This document shows positions 6,797 to 16,900 of a stretch of 64,000 nucleotides of DNA, piece by piece. The stretch covers positions 124,001 to 188,000 of the forward strand of contig JAEUIE010000002.1 in NCBI GenBank assembly GCA_016795155.1. Direction: 5' to 3'. The position numbers were made by a program, and so were the translations under genes. This stretch comes from Planctomycetia bacterium. Lineage in GTDB: Bacteria; Planctomycetota; Planctomycetia; Gemmatales; HRBIN36. A model generated the notes under the pieces. That model was not told where the DNA came from. It saw nothing but the letters and a program-made list of their open reading frames with translations, and did no database searches. How positions within the stretch are numbered: position 1 is the stretch's first letter; every line of letters starts with the position of its first letter.

Positions 6797-9019
6797 TTAT
6801 AATCTCCAATTTAAGGTACTATTAAGATAACGATAAAATCGCCAAGCGAGAGTACGCGGCGGTACCATTACTTTCACTTTGCCCATAACGCCTGGGTGAA
6901 TGGCTGGAGAAAGTTCATCCAGATTGATCGTCACCATGAAATGCTGGCTTTGCGGACGTTCCACCTGACGTTGTTCTGATTCAAGTGCCTTGGTTTCGGT
7001 AGCAACATCGCCGCCGTACTTGGAAGAAAGCTGATAAGGGATTTCCGCCGTTTCCTTATTGGCGATGCTGGTGATATGGCCTTTCCAGTAGTTGTACCCC
7101 AAGCCATGGATACGTAGCAGGGCTTCATCATTTTCCTGGATCAGGTCTTTATCAGAAGGTTCAACCAGAAAAATGGCTCGCAGTTTAGTGACATCGCCCA
7201 CGATACATAGCTCAGTGCCTCGTGGAACATGGTTGCCCAGTTGTTCCTTGGGGATGAGCTTCATGACGGTGCCATCCTGTGGTGCACGCAGCACAAGACG
7301 TTCCTGCTGCTTGCGGAGCAGTTGCTGATTATGCTCCATCTTGTCGAGTTCACCCTGAGCTTTGACCAGCTGATTGCTGATAGGGCCAGCCCGGCTGCCA
7401 CTGGATTGCTGCTGTTGAATGAGAGATTGAATCTGTTTCTTCACCAGGGGAATCTGATTCAGTGTCAGTTCATAATTAATGCTGAGATCAAGATTCTGGA
7501 AGCGGGCGAGAGGCTGACCTGCTTTGACCGTTTCACCGTCCTTGACATACAGTTCAGCCAGGAAATTGCCTTCATCTTCGACTACGACTGATCGCTGATA
7601 CATGGGGTCAGGCTGAACCAGCGTGGTGGCTTTCACCCGCATGGGGAAAGGGATCAGCATGAGTGTGGTAAGCACGGTGACCAGCACCACCGAACTGATG
7701 ATAACACGTGCCGGTTTCATATCTGGTATTCTCCCACGTCGGTGTATGGACTTTCCGAGTTTGTACAATGGCATGCCAAGCATGGCAGCAAGGGAAATGG
7801 TGCCTAGCAGGTAACTGATCGAGCCAAGCTTATACGGCTCCAGGAAGGTGTACATGAAGCCGAGAATGCTGAATGTGATGAGCCAGCGATAAAGCCAGCT
7901 CACAATGGCAAAGGTGACAAACAGTATTTTCCGGTTCAGAGTCATGTAGGGTTGCGGAGGCACTTCGATGCCCAGGCAGTATTCCTGAACTACTTCGCCC
8001 AGATATTTGTTGGCTTTTTCACGGAGGTTGGGAATTTCAAGCCAGTCGGCCAGCACATAATAGCCGTCAAAACGCATTAACGGATTGGCATTGAAAACAA
8101 AGGTGCTGATGCTGCAGACGACCATCAGGCTCATGCACATGTTGTTCACAAATGTGCCATTGTCGGTAGACCACCAGACAAAGGTAGCCAGAGCTGCAAT
8201 CAGCAGTTCCACGTAGATGCCCGCGGCGCTGATGACGATGCGCTGCCATTTGCTGGGCAGGGTCCAGGCATCGGAAACATTACAGTACATGCACGGCGAG
8301 AAGACGAGAAAGAGCAGGCCCATCTCATGCACTTCACCGCCAAAGGTTTTACATGAAAGCCCATGCCCGAATTCATGTATCACTTTGACAGCACCGAGGG
8401 CTACCCACAGGTAGGCCATGGTTTTCAGCGTAAAGAACTCGTGATAGGCGGGCATCTTGGAAACAAAAGTGTTCCAATGGGTGGCCACCAGCATGACGGC
8501 GCCCAGCATGACCATGATCGAGAGAAACAGGAAGAATCTGGTAAAAATGAACCCGAACAGGGGGACCATCTTCTCCAGAACGCGATCAGGATCAAACAGG
8601 GGAATCTTGATGTAGAAGATGTTCATGAACGACTGCATGATCTTGCGATTGCGTCGTTTCTTGTAACGTGTGAATAACTGTTTGCCTGCACCGGCATTTT
8701 CGTTTTGTGCCAGCCCCGCTTGTAACAACTGGCTGGTAAAGGCTTCCAGATCTTCCAGCGTCAGGCGTTCGGGGCGAAATTGCAGTTCGAAGGCTTTCTG
8801 CGCGTCGTCGAGAGTACGTGCCCCGTCCATATAGTCGAGCAGAAACCGTTCATGTTCCTTGAAGCGATAGTAGCGCAGTGAAACAGGATCTTTGACGACG
8901 TAAAAGGTTTTGCCTTCGTATTTATGCTTGCCGATGTGCAGATCCGGACGCAGTCGTACCCGCACCTTCTTGCGGCGTTCGAGCTCGGAGATTTCTCCCA
9001 GGTTCAGCGTCGGATTCAT
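6797..9019 (-). CDS. PqqD-like / M50 site-2 protease / HlyD adaptor fusion protein
   Basis: This 740-residue protein has three parts. Residues about 15-105 resemble a PqqD-like winged-helix peptide-binding module. Residues about 150-460 form a multi-pass membrane protease: HEFGH at 215-219 is the zinc site, and NANPLMRFDGYY at about 310-321 supplies the conserved second Asp motif of the M50 (site-2 protease) family. After the last membrane segment, residues about 465-700 form a HlyD-type adaptor: a lipoyl half (YVKDGETVKAGQPLARF), a coiled hairpin (about 515-575), the second half (LVLRAPQDGTV) and a beta-barrel. The start has AGGAAACGG upstream, 18 bases after the stop of the WD40 adaptor gene. 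Cleaved substrate and exported cargo are unknown. Confidence 0.85.
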   Translation of the reverse strand: MNPTLNLGEISELERRKKVRVRLRPDLHIGKHKYEGKTFYVVKDPVSLRYYRFKEHERFLLDYMDGARTLDDAQKAFELQFRPERLTLEDLEAFTSQLLQAGLAQNENAGAGKQLFTRYKKRRNRKIMQSFMNIFYIKIPLFDPDRVLEKMVPLFGFIFTRFFLFLSIMVMLGAVMLVATHWNTFVSKMPAYHEFFTLKTMAYLWVALGAVKVIHEFGHGLSCKTFGGEVHEMGLLFLVFSPCMYCNVSDAWTLPSKWQRIVISAAGIYVELLIAALATFVWWSTDNGTFVNNMCMSLMVVCSISTFVFNANPLMRFDGYYVLADWLEIPNLREKANKYLGEVVQEYCLGIEVPPQPYMTLNRKILFVTFAIVSWLYRWLITFSILGFMYTFLEPYKLGSISYLLGTISLAAMLGMPLYKLGKSIHRRGRIPDMKPARVIISSVVLVTVLTTLMLIPFPMRVKATTLVQPDPMYQRSVVVEDEGNFLAELYVKDGETVKAGQPLARFQNLDLSINYELTLNQIPLVKKQIQSLIQQQQSSGSRAGPISNQLVKAQGELDKMEHNQQLLRKQQERLVLRAPQDGTVMKLIPKEQLGNHVPRGTELCIVGDVTKLRAIFLVEPSDKDLIQENDEALLRIHGLGYNYWKGHITSIANKETAEIPYQLSSKYGGDVATETKALESEQRQVERPQSQHFMVTINLDELSPAIHPGVMGKVKVMVPPRTLAWRFYRYLNSTLNWRL

Positions 9020-9037
9020 CTATTCCGTTTCCTGAAG

Positions 9038-11095
9038 TTACTTCGAATCCACAGCATCGGGATAAACAATCATGGATACACGCTTGCCTGTCTCCAGTCT
9101 GGTTTTGCCGGAATTGTCGTATTCCGCTTGAATGCGAATGAGGCCTGTGCCACTTTCGACCTGCGAACTTTTGAAAATCAGCTTGGCGAGAATGGGTGAT
9201 GTCAATTCAGTAGCAGGTGGCATCTGCCAGACACGGATTTTGTTGTCGGTACTGCCCATGAAAACATATGTCTGCTTGGCGGAAGGCAGGAAGAGTGCAC
9301 AATTGGATCGCACTGCTTCCGGCAACATGAAGTGTGCACCGATGGATGCATCCTTGAGCCAGTATTCGGTGGAAGTCTGTGTTTTGCCCGGTACACCAAC
9401 AGGTATCTCACCCGATGCATCAGTTTCTTTGCCTAGATGTGGCAGACGAATCAGCAGATTGCGGCCCTGATCGGTTGCAGCGACGGCCCACTCACCATTG
9501 GGTGAGAGTTCCGCGAACTGCACAAAGCGGCCCTGACGGCGACTGCTGAGCACGCTGACAGGTTCCAGTGTCTGTGAATCGAGCAGACGAAGTTCATCGC
9601 CATGTTCCGAGAAAAGATAACGGCCATTGTCAGCCAGGTTGATGTGGCGCACATCGCCGGTACGGCCCATCACCATCTTGACCAGTTCACTGTTGTTGGG
9701 GCCAAGTTTCCAGCGACGGATGGCATTATCAGTTCCCGAGGTCAGCAGATACTGGCCATCCTTGCTGAAGATAACTGAGGTAATGCCGCCGAAATGCGTG
9801 CTGGCGTGTCCTGCGACATCGGCCTGCACCCAATAGAGTTTCTTGCCATCATTCACATTCCAGATGGCAACACGGCGATCGTCACTGCCTGAGGCTGCAT
9901 ATTTGCCGTCACTGCGGAAAGCGATGGTATTTACTGATTGATCGTGCACTTTATCAAGCGTCTTGGCTTCCACCTTGGGTGGGGTAGTGCCGGTGATTTT
10001 GACAGTCCATTGAATGACGGAGCCATCGGCAAAACCTGCCAGGATCTGGTAACTGTCGTTATTGACAGCAGGTGATACTGCCACGCATTTACAGGCGACT
10101 CGACGCTGATCGCCTCGTTCCAGTCGAACCCAGGGCAGCGAGGAGACGGCATGCATATCCCACAAAATGACAGAACCATCGTCGCTGGAGGATGCCAGGA
10201 AGCGTGAAAGAGGCGCCAGAGCCAAGCCGGTGACAGGTCCGGTGTGGCCGTTGTAAACAAACTTGGCTTCGCGATCGTTATCGGGTTCCAGGATGACGGT
10301 CATGCCTTCACGAAGACTTTCCGAGAAGCCTGATTCAAAAGCACCTTCCACAATCAGGGATTTGTCGTTGATTACCTGCAGGATGGATTCGCCATTGCGA
10401 ACGCTGTTGCCCACCTTCTTATAGACTTTGATGACTTTTCCAGGGATACGCGATTTGATCTGGAACAGCGCATGCTGCCGTTCGACTTCGATAAGCCGGG
10501 CTTGTTCAAATTTCTGTTCACTTTTGGCTTTGACAATGTCATGCTGAGCCTGATTGCGGCGGGCAAGTGCCAGATCAAGTTCAGACTGACTGGTGGCGCC
10601 GGTTTTGATCATCTGTTCCTGGCGAGCGACTTCCTTGACATAGACCTCCAGAGCATTTTCAGCTGCCTTGATCTTGGATTCACTGATTTCACCAGCCTGG
10701 ATGCGCTGCGCATCAAGTCGAGCTTTGGCGAGAATGTCTTCGAGGATTACCAGAGTATCGCCGGGCTTTACTTCACTGCCAATGCCTTTAGGAATTTCAA
10801 GAATCGAGGCATTGGCATTTTCGACTTCAAAGGTGAGATCCATTTCCTCTTTGGGTTTGAGTTCGGCAGGAATGACAATGGCGCCACCAGTTTTGATGCT
10901 GCTGATCATTTCGCTGGTGGTGGTGACATTGACGACAGGCGATTTGGCCGCATCAAGCGGGGTAGCAACGACCTGTTTCGCAGCTTCCTTCTGCATGGTC
11001 TGAATCAGTTTGTTATCCTCAGCCTGGCCTTTGTAATAAAAGACCGCTGCCAATCCTGCGAGCACCAGAAGTACGAAGCCAACAAAACGCCACAT
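9038..11095 (-). CDS. HlyD-type adaptor with an inserted WD40 propeller
   Basis: This 685-residue protein has one N-terminal membrane anchor (about 4-21). A lipoyl/barrel region (about 75-125) follows, then a helical hairpin (about 125-212) and the returning strand FQIKSRIPGKVIKVYKKVGN. From about 280 to 630 there is a WD40 propeller. Clear blades end in GSVILWDM, GSVIQWTV, RRVAIWNV, NAIRRWKL and NKIRVWQM, with GH or H-x-x-x-V at the blade starts. The final 55 residues (LAKLIFKSSQVESGTGLIRI to the end) look like the adaptor beta-barrel, so the propeller is inserted in the adaptor rather than added at its end. AGGTGACTT precedes the ATG. It lies 50 bases after the GAF-HlyD gene. Confidence 0.85.
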   Translation of the reverse strand: MWRFVGFVLLVLAGLAAVFYYKGQAEDNKLIQTMQKEAAKQVVATPLDAAKSPVVNVTTTSEMISSIKTGGAIVIPAELKPKEEMDLTFEVENANASILEIPKGIGSEVKPGDTLVILEDILAKARLDAQRIQAGEISESKIKAAENALEVYVKEVARQEQMIKTGATSQSELDLALARRNQAQHDIVKAKSEQKFEQARLIEVERQHALFQIKSRIPGKVIKVYKKVGNSVRNGESILQVINDKSLIVEGAFESGFSESLREGMTVILEPDNDREAKFVYNGHTGPVTGLALAPLSRFLASSSDDGSVILWDMHAVSSLPWVRLERGDQRRVACKCVAVSPAVNNDSYQILAGFADGSVIQWTVKITGTTPPKVEAKTLDKVHDQSVNTIAFRSDGKYAASGSDDRRVAIWNVNDGKKLYWVQADVAGHASTHFGGITSVIFSKDGQYLLTSGTDNAIRRWKLGPNNSELVKMVMGRTGDVRHINLADNGRYLFSEHGDELRLLDSQTLEPVSVLSSRRQGRFVQFAELSPNGEWAVAATDQGRNLLIRLPHLGKETDASGEIPVGVPGKTQTSTEYWLKDASIGAHFMLPEAVRSNCALFLPSAKQTYVFMGSTDNKIRVWQMPPATELTSPILAKLIFKSSQVESGTGLIRIQAEYDNSGKTRLETGKRVSMIVYPDAVDSK

Positions 11096-11145
11096 AAGTC
11101 ACCTGTCGATATCTGTGTGTTGGGGAAGAGTGTTTCGAATCCACA

Positions 11146-13176
11146 TTAAAAGACAATGTGTTCGAAGAAAAACTCCCAGAGTTGATAAAACCAGACATAG
11201 CCGATGGAACGCTGGCCACAATTGACCTTGGCCTGCACCATGACTTCGACCGGCATGCCATCACCTTTGAGCTGTTCGATCTTGGCACGCAGATCGTCGC
11301 CGATTTCCACGCGGCATTTGAGCACCACTTCGCTTTCGGTGATATGACTCACCATGCCACCCATGCCATTTTCATTAAGCGTGCCCTGGTAGTAGGTATT
11401 GGGTTCGGTGCTGATCCAGAGTCTGACATCGAGTTGCCGTTTTTCTGACTGATTCAGTGCTTCACGGATTTTGCCAATGTGGGCTTCAGGAATATTGAGC
11501 TGTACTTCCCAGGCACCATCGATCTTGGCGACTTCGAGCAGCTTTTCACCCGGCTTGACGGTCTTGCCTTTCAGATCGGTAACGTCGAACGTGGTGACGA
11601 CGCCATCAATCGGTGAACGTACGGAGAAGAGATCGCCGCCAGTATACTTGGTGAAGGTTTCAAGGGATTCCTTGGCCTTGCGCATGTTGGATTCGCTTTC
11701 AATCAACATGCCCCGGTATTGATCCTGCTGTTCAAGAGATAAGCCAGGTTGATTGAGTGCTGCCGCCGCCCGTGCCCGCATTTTGCTGTTGGTATCGTAA
11801 TCGCTGCGAAGCTCGATCATTTTGGCACGGAGGTCTTTGGAATCGATTCGCAGCAGTTCCTGTCCGACACTGACGCGGTCGCCATGGCGGACCATGGGTT
11901 CGGCTTTGCCTTCAAACATGGCCGTGATCGTATGCCTGTCTTTGGGCACCAGGTTACCCTTGGCAAAAAGGCGCAGTGGCCAGGGGATGAGTACCAGGGC
12001 AGCAACAAGCAGTGCTGCAGCAGCTGCAATCACCATGGCCCAGGTGCCACGTTTGCCACGTAAGGAATCGCGGATGTTGGCAATAGGTAGCAAGGCCCAT
12101 CGGAAGGGGACCCGGTGATGCTCCAATACGTTGTACATCGCTGGGGCCGAGTGCTTGATCAGCACATCGATGCGTGCCAGCAATGCTTCTGCAGTCAGAT
12201 TTGGTTCGAAACACTCGATGACCATGGCGGATCGGCAGGGTCGTTCCTTGTCTTCGCGGTCATCACGGAGCGGAGCGACAATCAGCATCTTGCTGTTGCT
12301 TTCCGCCAGGTATTTATCGAGTGCTGTCAGAACCTTGGGGGGCAGTGTTTCATCCCGTTCACCGTTGTAGACCAGTCTGTCGTTCCAGACCAGGACGGCA
12401 TCGCATAACTGTTTCATGCACTGAATCAGACTGCTGCGCTTTTCGACGACATCAGCCCCACTGACCGCTTCGATCTGCGTGTTGCCACCCAGACGGCTGG
12501 CTACACTGATTCGATCAACCGCGAGAAGCCGTCGGCTTTCGTTGACCATCACGAAAGTGGCTTCGCGAAGGTTCAGCGTACTGTGAATCTGCTTGGTGAA
12601 AGCTTCGAGTTGTGTCCAGACCTGCTGCTGACCAAGGACAGTGCGGAACTGCTGATTGCGGAAATAGTTGCCTGCGTAGGAGCACATGTCTGTCATGAAC
12701 TGCAGGAAGCCGCGGATAGCCGCCGGGTTGCGGTTCGGCTCCAGGGCAACTTCCAGGATGCCCTGCACCTGTCGTTCAATGACAATGGGAGCGAGGAGCA
12801 GGATCATATTGGTGAGGTTAGCCGGGGCAGGGGCGCCTTCCATCAAGCCAGGCCCGCTCTTGGGAGGCATGGAAATGGGTTTACCCTGCTCGATGACAGC
12901 ACGGAGCACCTGATCGTGGCTGGCGCGAGCGCCCTCAATGTTATCGAGATTGAGATCTGCAATGCCAATCTGGTACTGCTGTTGCAGATTGCCCTGGGGC
13001 GTGCGCAGCCAGATGGCGCCAACATTGGTGGCCAATGCGAGCAGGATACGCTGGAGAAACTCCTGACCAAACTCAGGAGGACTCATGGTCGATTCGGCAA
13101 GGCGGGCGATTTCCTCAATCAGTTGATTGATCTGCTGCCTTTTCTCTTCAACCGGATCGATGGGGTTCGCACTCAC
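11146..13176 (-). CDS. GAF-domain HlyD-type membrane fusion protein
   Basis: This 676-residue protein begins with a cytoplasmic part made of two GAF-like domains (about 15-175 and 185-345). A single membrane helix follows at about 378-400, ending in LIPWPLRLF. The periplasmic HlyD-type adaptor (about 405-660) has AEPMVRHGDRVSVGQELLRI and FSVRSPIDGVVTTFDV as its two lipoyl halves, with a short hairpin between. GAF domains bind small ligands, so this adaptor may report a cytoplasmic signal to an envelope complex. The start is GTG, supported by GGAGG seven bases upstream. It is the first gene of the three-adaptor operon, with a good promoter upstream. The cytoplasmic sensory half on an adaptor is unusual. 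Confidence 0.85.
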   Translation of the reverse strand: MSANPIDPVEEKRQQINQLIEEIARLAESTMSPPEFGQEFLQRILLALATNVGAIWLRTPQGNLQQQYQIGIADLNLDNIEGARASHDQVLRAVIEQGKPISMPPKSGPGLMEGAPAPANLTNMILLLAPIVIERQVQGILEVALEPNRNPAAIRGFLQFMTDMCSYAGNYFRNQQFRTVLGQQQVWTQLEAFTKQIHSTLNLREATFVMVNESRRLLAVDRISVASRLGGNTQIEAVSGADVVEKRSSLIQCMKQLCDAVLVWNDRLVYNGERDETLPPKVLTALDKYLAESNSKMLIVAPLRDDREDKERPCRSAMVIECFEPNLTAEALLARIDVLIKHSAPAMYNVLEHHRVPFRWALLPIANIRDSLRGKRGTWAMVIAAAAALLVAALVLIPWPLRLFAKGNLVPKDRHTITAMFEGKAEPMVRHGDRVSVGQELLRIDSKDLRAKMIELRSDYDTNSKMRARAAAALNQPGLSLEQQDQYRGMLIESESNMRKAKESLETFTKYTGGDLFSVRSPIDGVVTTFDVTDLKGKTVKPGEKLLEVAKIDGAWEVQLNIPEAHIGKIREALNQSEKRQLDVRLWISTEPNTYYQGTLNENGMGGMVSHITESEVVLKCRVEIGDDLRAKIEQLKGDGMPVEVMVQAKVNCGQRSIGYVWFYQLWEFFFEHIVF

Positions 13177-13232
13177 TGGCTTTCCTCCGGATCGCGAACA
13201 TGCGAAAACGCATGCCTAATCTGCCGAAAGTG

Positions 13233-13261
13233 ACTATACGGGTTGTGAGAAGCTGCGCCAA
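13233..13261 (-). promoter_or_regulatory. Promoter of the three-adaptor operon
   Basis: On the minus strand, TTGGCG (13261-13256) and TATAGT (13238-13233) are 17 bases apart. The leader of about 50 bases contains a perfect 6-bp hairpin with an AAAA loop at 13199-13214, just before the GGAGG ribosome site of the GAF-HlyD gene. That hairpin could influence translation. Confidence 0.55.
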
Positions 13262-13458
13262 GCACAGCCTTCGTCGTTAAATCCGGAACAAACCACCTGT
13301 TTGGTAATTTGCGTAATCTGGTCAATCATGTTCCAGATAGAAACATTATCACCATTAAGTCTCATTTTCGCACTTAATTCTTTTGACGGAAAGAGCAAGC
13401 GCATAGTTCATTCCGATGCAAAGAGAGTAATTGGCAAGTTGTGCCGGAGAGCGAAACC

Positions 13459-13839
13459 ATGATGTTGAATCGAAACCTCCTAGCCTTGGCATGTGGGCTG
13501 TTAGCGAGCAGTGCAGCCTGGTCTCAGGAGTATACTTCTACCTTTGCAACTATTGGCCGGCAGGAAGAGTGTCCGAAGGCACATCGCATTTGCGACAAAA
13601 TTCATGATAAGTTCGACCGCTTTCCCTGCTGTGGTTACGGCAAATCCCACAATGAAATGGGGGTTCCGGGCTTTCGGGGCACCAGCGTTTTTCTGTGGGG
13701 CAGCAGTTGCGAGTTCTTTGTGGAACCCTGTCGCACTCCACCGACACGAAAACAGGTTACCAGGGAACGCAACGCAGCCCAACGCATGTATGATGAAATG
13801 TTTGGTAGCAGTGGTTCGTGTACCAGTTGCGGCCAGTAA
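13459..13839 (+). CDS. Small exported cysteine-rich protein
   Basis: I do not recognise a family. The 126-residue product starts with a signal peptide (MMLNRNLLALACGLLASSAAWSQ, cut after A-W-S or nearby). The mature part has eight cysteines, including a CC pair and a final SCTSCG, which suggests disulfide bonds in the periplasm or outside the cell. The ATG at 13459 follows GGAGAG; a GTG further up would only add a few polar residues in front of the signal peptide. It stands alone on the plus strand between two minus-strand genes, with a strong shared terminator behind it. Confidence 0.6.
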   Translation: MMLNRNLLALACGLLASSAAWSQEYTSTFATIGRQEECPKAHRICDKIHDKFDRFPCCGYGKSHNEMGVPGFRGTSVFLWGSSCEFFVEPCRTPPTRKQVTRERNAAQRMYDEMFGSSGSCTSCGQ

Positions 13840-13860
13840 CAGTTACGAGTAGATAAATAA

Positions 13861-13890
13861 AGAGCCCACCAGAAACTGGTGGGCTCTTTG
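13861..13890. terminator. Bidirectional terminator
   Basis: Arms AGAGCCCACCAG and CTGGTGGGCTCT pair perfectly over 12 bp around a three-base loop, with A-rich and T-rich flanks on the two sides. It serves the Cys-rich gene (plus) and the M36 peptidase gene (minus), which converge here. Confidence 0.85.
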
Positions 13891-13907
13891 TGCATGAGTG
13901 CAACTGC

Positions 13908-16900
13908 TTATGGAGCAGTGATGTTGATGTTGTAGTTGCCCCAGCCATTGTTATAGCCCGCAACGGCGAAGTAGTAGGTGATACCTGCTCCTACTGCGAT
14001 ATTGACTGTTTCACTGGCACCTCTGGTACGGGTGACACCCTGACCAATCTTGGTGAGAGCGGTCGGTGACCCGTTTTTGGAGCGGTAAACATAGAGGTCA
14101 ATATCACCGGCACTAGTCGCAACGTCTACATTGATGGTCAAAATTCCAGCGCTGGTAGCAGTGAACTTGAACCAATCGCGGTCCTGGGCACGGCCAGCCT
14201 GAGGCTGTTTGATCTGCAGGTCGTCCACACTCGTTGCACCAGTGGGAAGAGTTCCGAGATCGAAAGCCCGATTGGAAGTTTCATTCGGCTCATAGAAGTT
14301 ATCGTTGCTGCCATTGCCACCAGGAGGTGGTGGAGGTGGAGGCACATTGGTGAAGTCAGGTTGTGTAAAATCTTCCTGCAGAGTCCAGGGTACAGGAGGA
14401 TTTTCAGCAGGATCATCAGGATCGGGTGTAGCAGCAATAGCACGCACACCCAGGCCACGCCGTGCCATGGCATCCCATATTTCCCGCTGATAGGCGCCAC
14501 CGTACTGGAACTGGTCAGCTGCTACCAAGGCATTACGTGCTTCGATAGAGCTCGGAGCAAAAGGCGTCAATGCCATAGCGGCTACAACCAGCTTGAATGC
14601 ACGATTATTACCAGCATCGCCATTCAGCATGTCTGCATTGTAGCCGTAGTTTTCCGTCATGTTCAGAGTGAAGTCATTCAGAGCATTCGCCCAGATTTCG
14701 CCCATGGTGTAATAGGAGTAGAATCCGTTGCCATCGCCATGGGACGATTGTTGTTGATCAAAATCGGAGTAGGTATAGGGGCTGATAACCTGGTTATAGC
14801 TATAGGGGTAATTGCGGATGCCATTGCCAGCAGCATTCTGACCCTGGACCCAGTTTCCAACTGTTTGTCGAGTTGTTTTGTTGTCAGTTTGCTTCTGACC
14901 GAGAACAAGAGCCATATAGTCGGCCCAGCCTTCGCCCAAACCTCGACCTTCAAAAGTTTGTGATAACGAACCTGCGTATTGAGGACCTCCTACCAGACGT
15001 GTGGAGAGACCATGTCCCAGTTCGTGGAAAATGATATCGTTGTCAAGGTCGGTGTCACGTACACCTGCAGAACCGGCCCAGATGAAGAAGTGTGTTCTTG
15101 GTGCAATACCGTCTGGGGTTGGTGCAAAGAATGCATTGTTGGAGTAGCCGATTTGTGACCCCGACTGGGCAAATGCCCGAATTGGATCATTCTGTGAGGT
15201 AGTGGGGCCTCTGCCGTAATTATTCTGCTGGAAATTCCCCGCAACTTCGTTGAAACCAGCCCGATAAGTTACGTCATGGAAGTAATTGACTGCGTAGAAC
15301 AACTGTGTGGTAGCTGAATTGGAATAAGAATTCGGATGCAGTGCTACATTCAGTGGGAAGTCGTAGTTATTGCCACCGACACCAAATGCCGGAGTACCAT
15401 TTAAAATTGGTGGATCAGCTTCATGATCGGCAAGAGGTGCCCAGATGGTAGAAGTATTGTTACCACGGGTGTAGAAGTACTCAGCACCGGTTCTCCCGTT
15501 GATGTCATGCCAGCCGTATGGGGAAGCCAGGGGGTCAGCAGGATTCACCACAAGTGTTCGGGAACCATCTCCCGGATTGGACACAGGTGCCTGGAAAACG
15601 CGATAGCTGTCGCCAGCAACCCAGTTAGTCCGGTTCCAGGCTTGCCCGGTTACAGCATCAATGTTGTACTCAAACATGTAAGCTGAGCCGGGAATAAAGA
15701 TACGGGTATTGTAAACCAGCCTGGTTTCACCGGGGCCGATGGGCAAATATTGCAGACTCACCGGAATTGGATCGATGGAGATGCTGGCATTGATAAAGGT
15801 AGGAACCTGTTCAACACCTCGTGGAGTGGTGCTGGCGAGAGTACCTCTGACTGTGAGGCCAGCATCCTGGGCTGCACGCAGAATAGCTTGTTGAGCTGTC
15901 AGTACTGGAGTTGTGGCATTGATTGTACTTGAAACATTCGGAATCATGCCATTGTTGAGAATCACCAGTGAGCCATCTGCCCGGACAGCAGAGCCGGAGT
16001 TGGTTCCGATGACAGGACGATTGTTGACATATTGCTGTAAGTGAACGATGCCACCACCAGTGCTCCAGTTGTACGAGCCAACATCTCGGAGGGTGTTGAC
16101 GTCAGTTGCGGAGATGCCAAGGAATTGAGCGTTTTGTGAGATAAAATCCTTGGTGATGTTGATCGCAGAGCCGACGCGTGGTCCAGTCAGCGGAGACGAA
16201 AGATTTATCATGCTGCTCGGTATGCCGAATACCGAGTCAACGGTATAGTTGAGATCCGTTGCAGTCTGCCGGAGAAGAGCTTCGCCCTGCAACTGTGAGG
16301 CATTCAAAGTGGAGATTGGTGCGTTCTGTCTTAGATCACTGCGAGTGTCGTATCCACCACTGTCGCCATCGGCTAACTTATAAATACTATTGGGGGAATT
16401 GTTAGTGTTATTAGCTGGAGGCGTGGGAGTCTTTGACGTAGATGGCAGGATACCTACTCCGCCAATGCTCGTCTTGATGCTGTTAGACAAAGATCCCAAC
16501 GAGCTTGAGCCACTACTTTGTGTACTGGATGCGGCATTGATCAGATTAGTCAGGTTTTGAACTGCCTGTTCAAAGGAGTCTTTCCGGAAGGTCATGTTGG
16601 TTCCGGAAGACTGGTTACTTAATGAAGTGTCGATTACTGACCCTGATTTGCTCTGGCTTGGTTGGCTGGTACGGTTAAAAATACCGTTGACCAACTGTTT
16701 GGCTGCAGCTCGTACCAGATCGAAGTTGTCTTGTACTGAAGTGGAAGTAGTGGTTCTCAGGGAAGCAACTGCGTTGTTAACTGCAGTGCTGGTAAGCAGA
16801 GGAGACTTCTGGCCGGAGACGGCAAAGGGAAGTTCGATTCCCGAGGGGCCGAGAATCATATTCCCCGGTATCGAACGATCTTCCAGGGTCTCAATATTGG

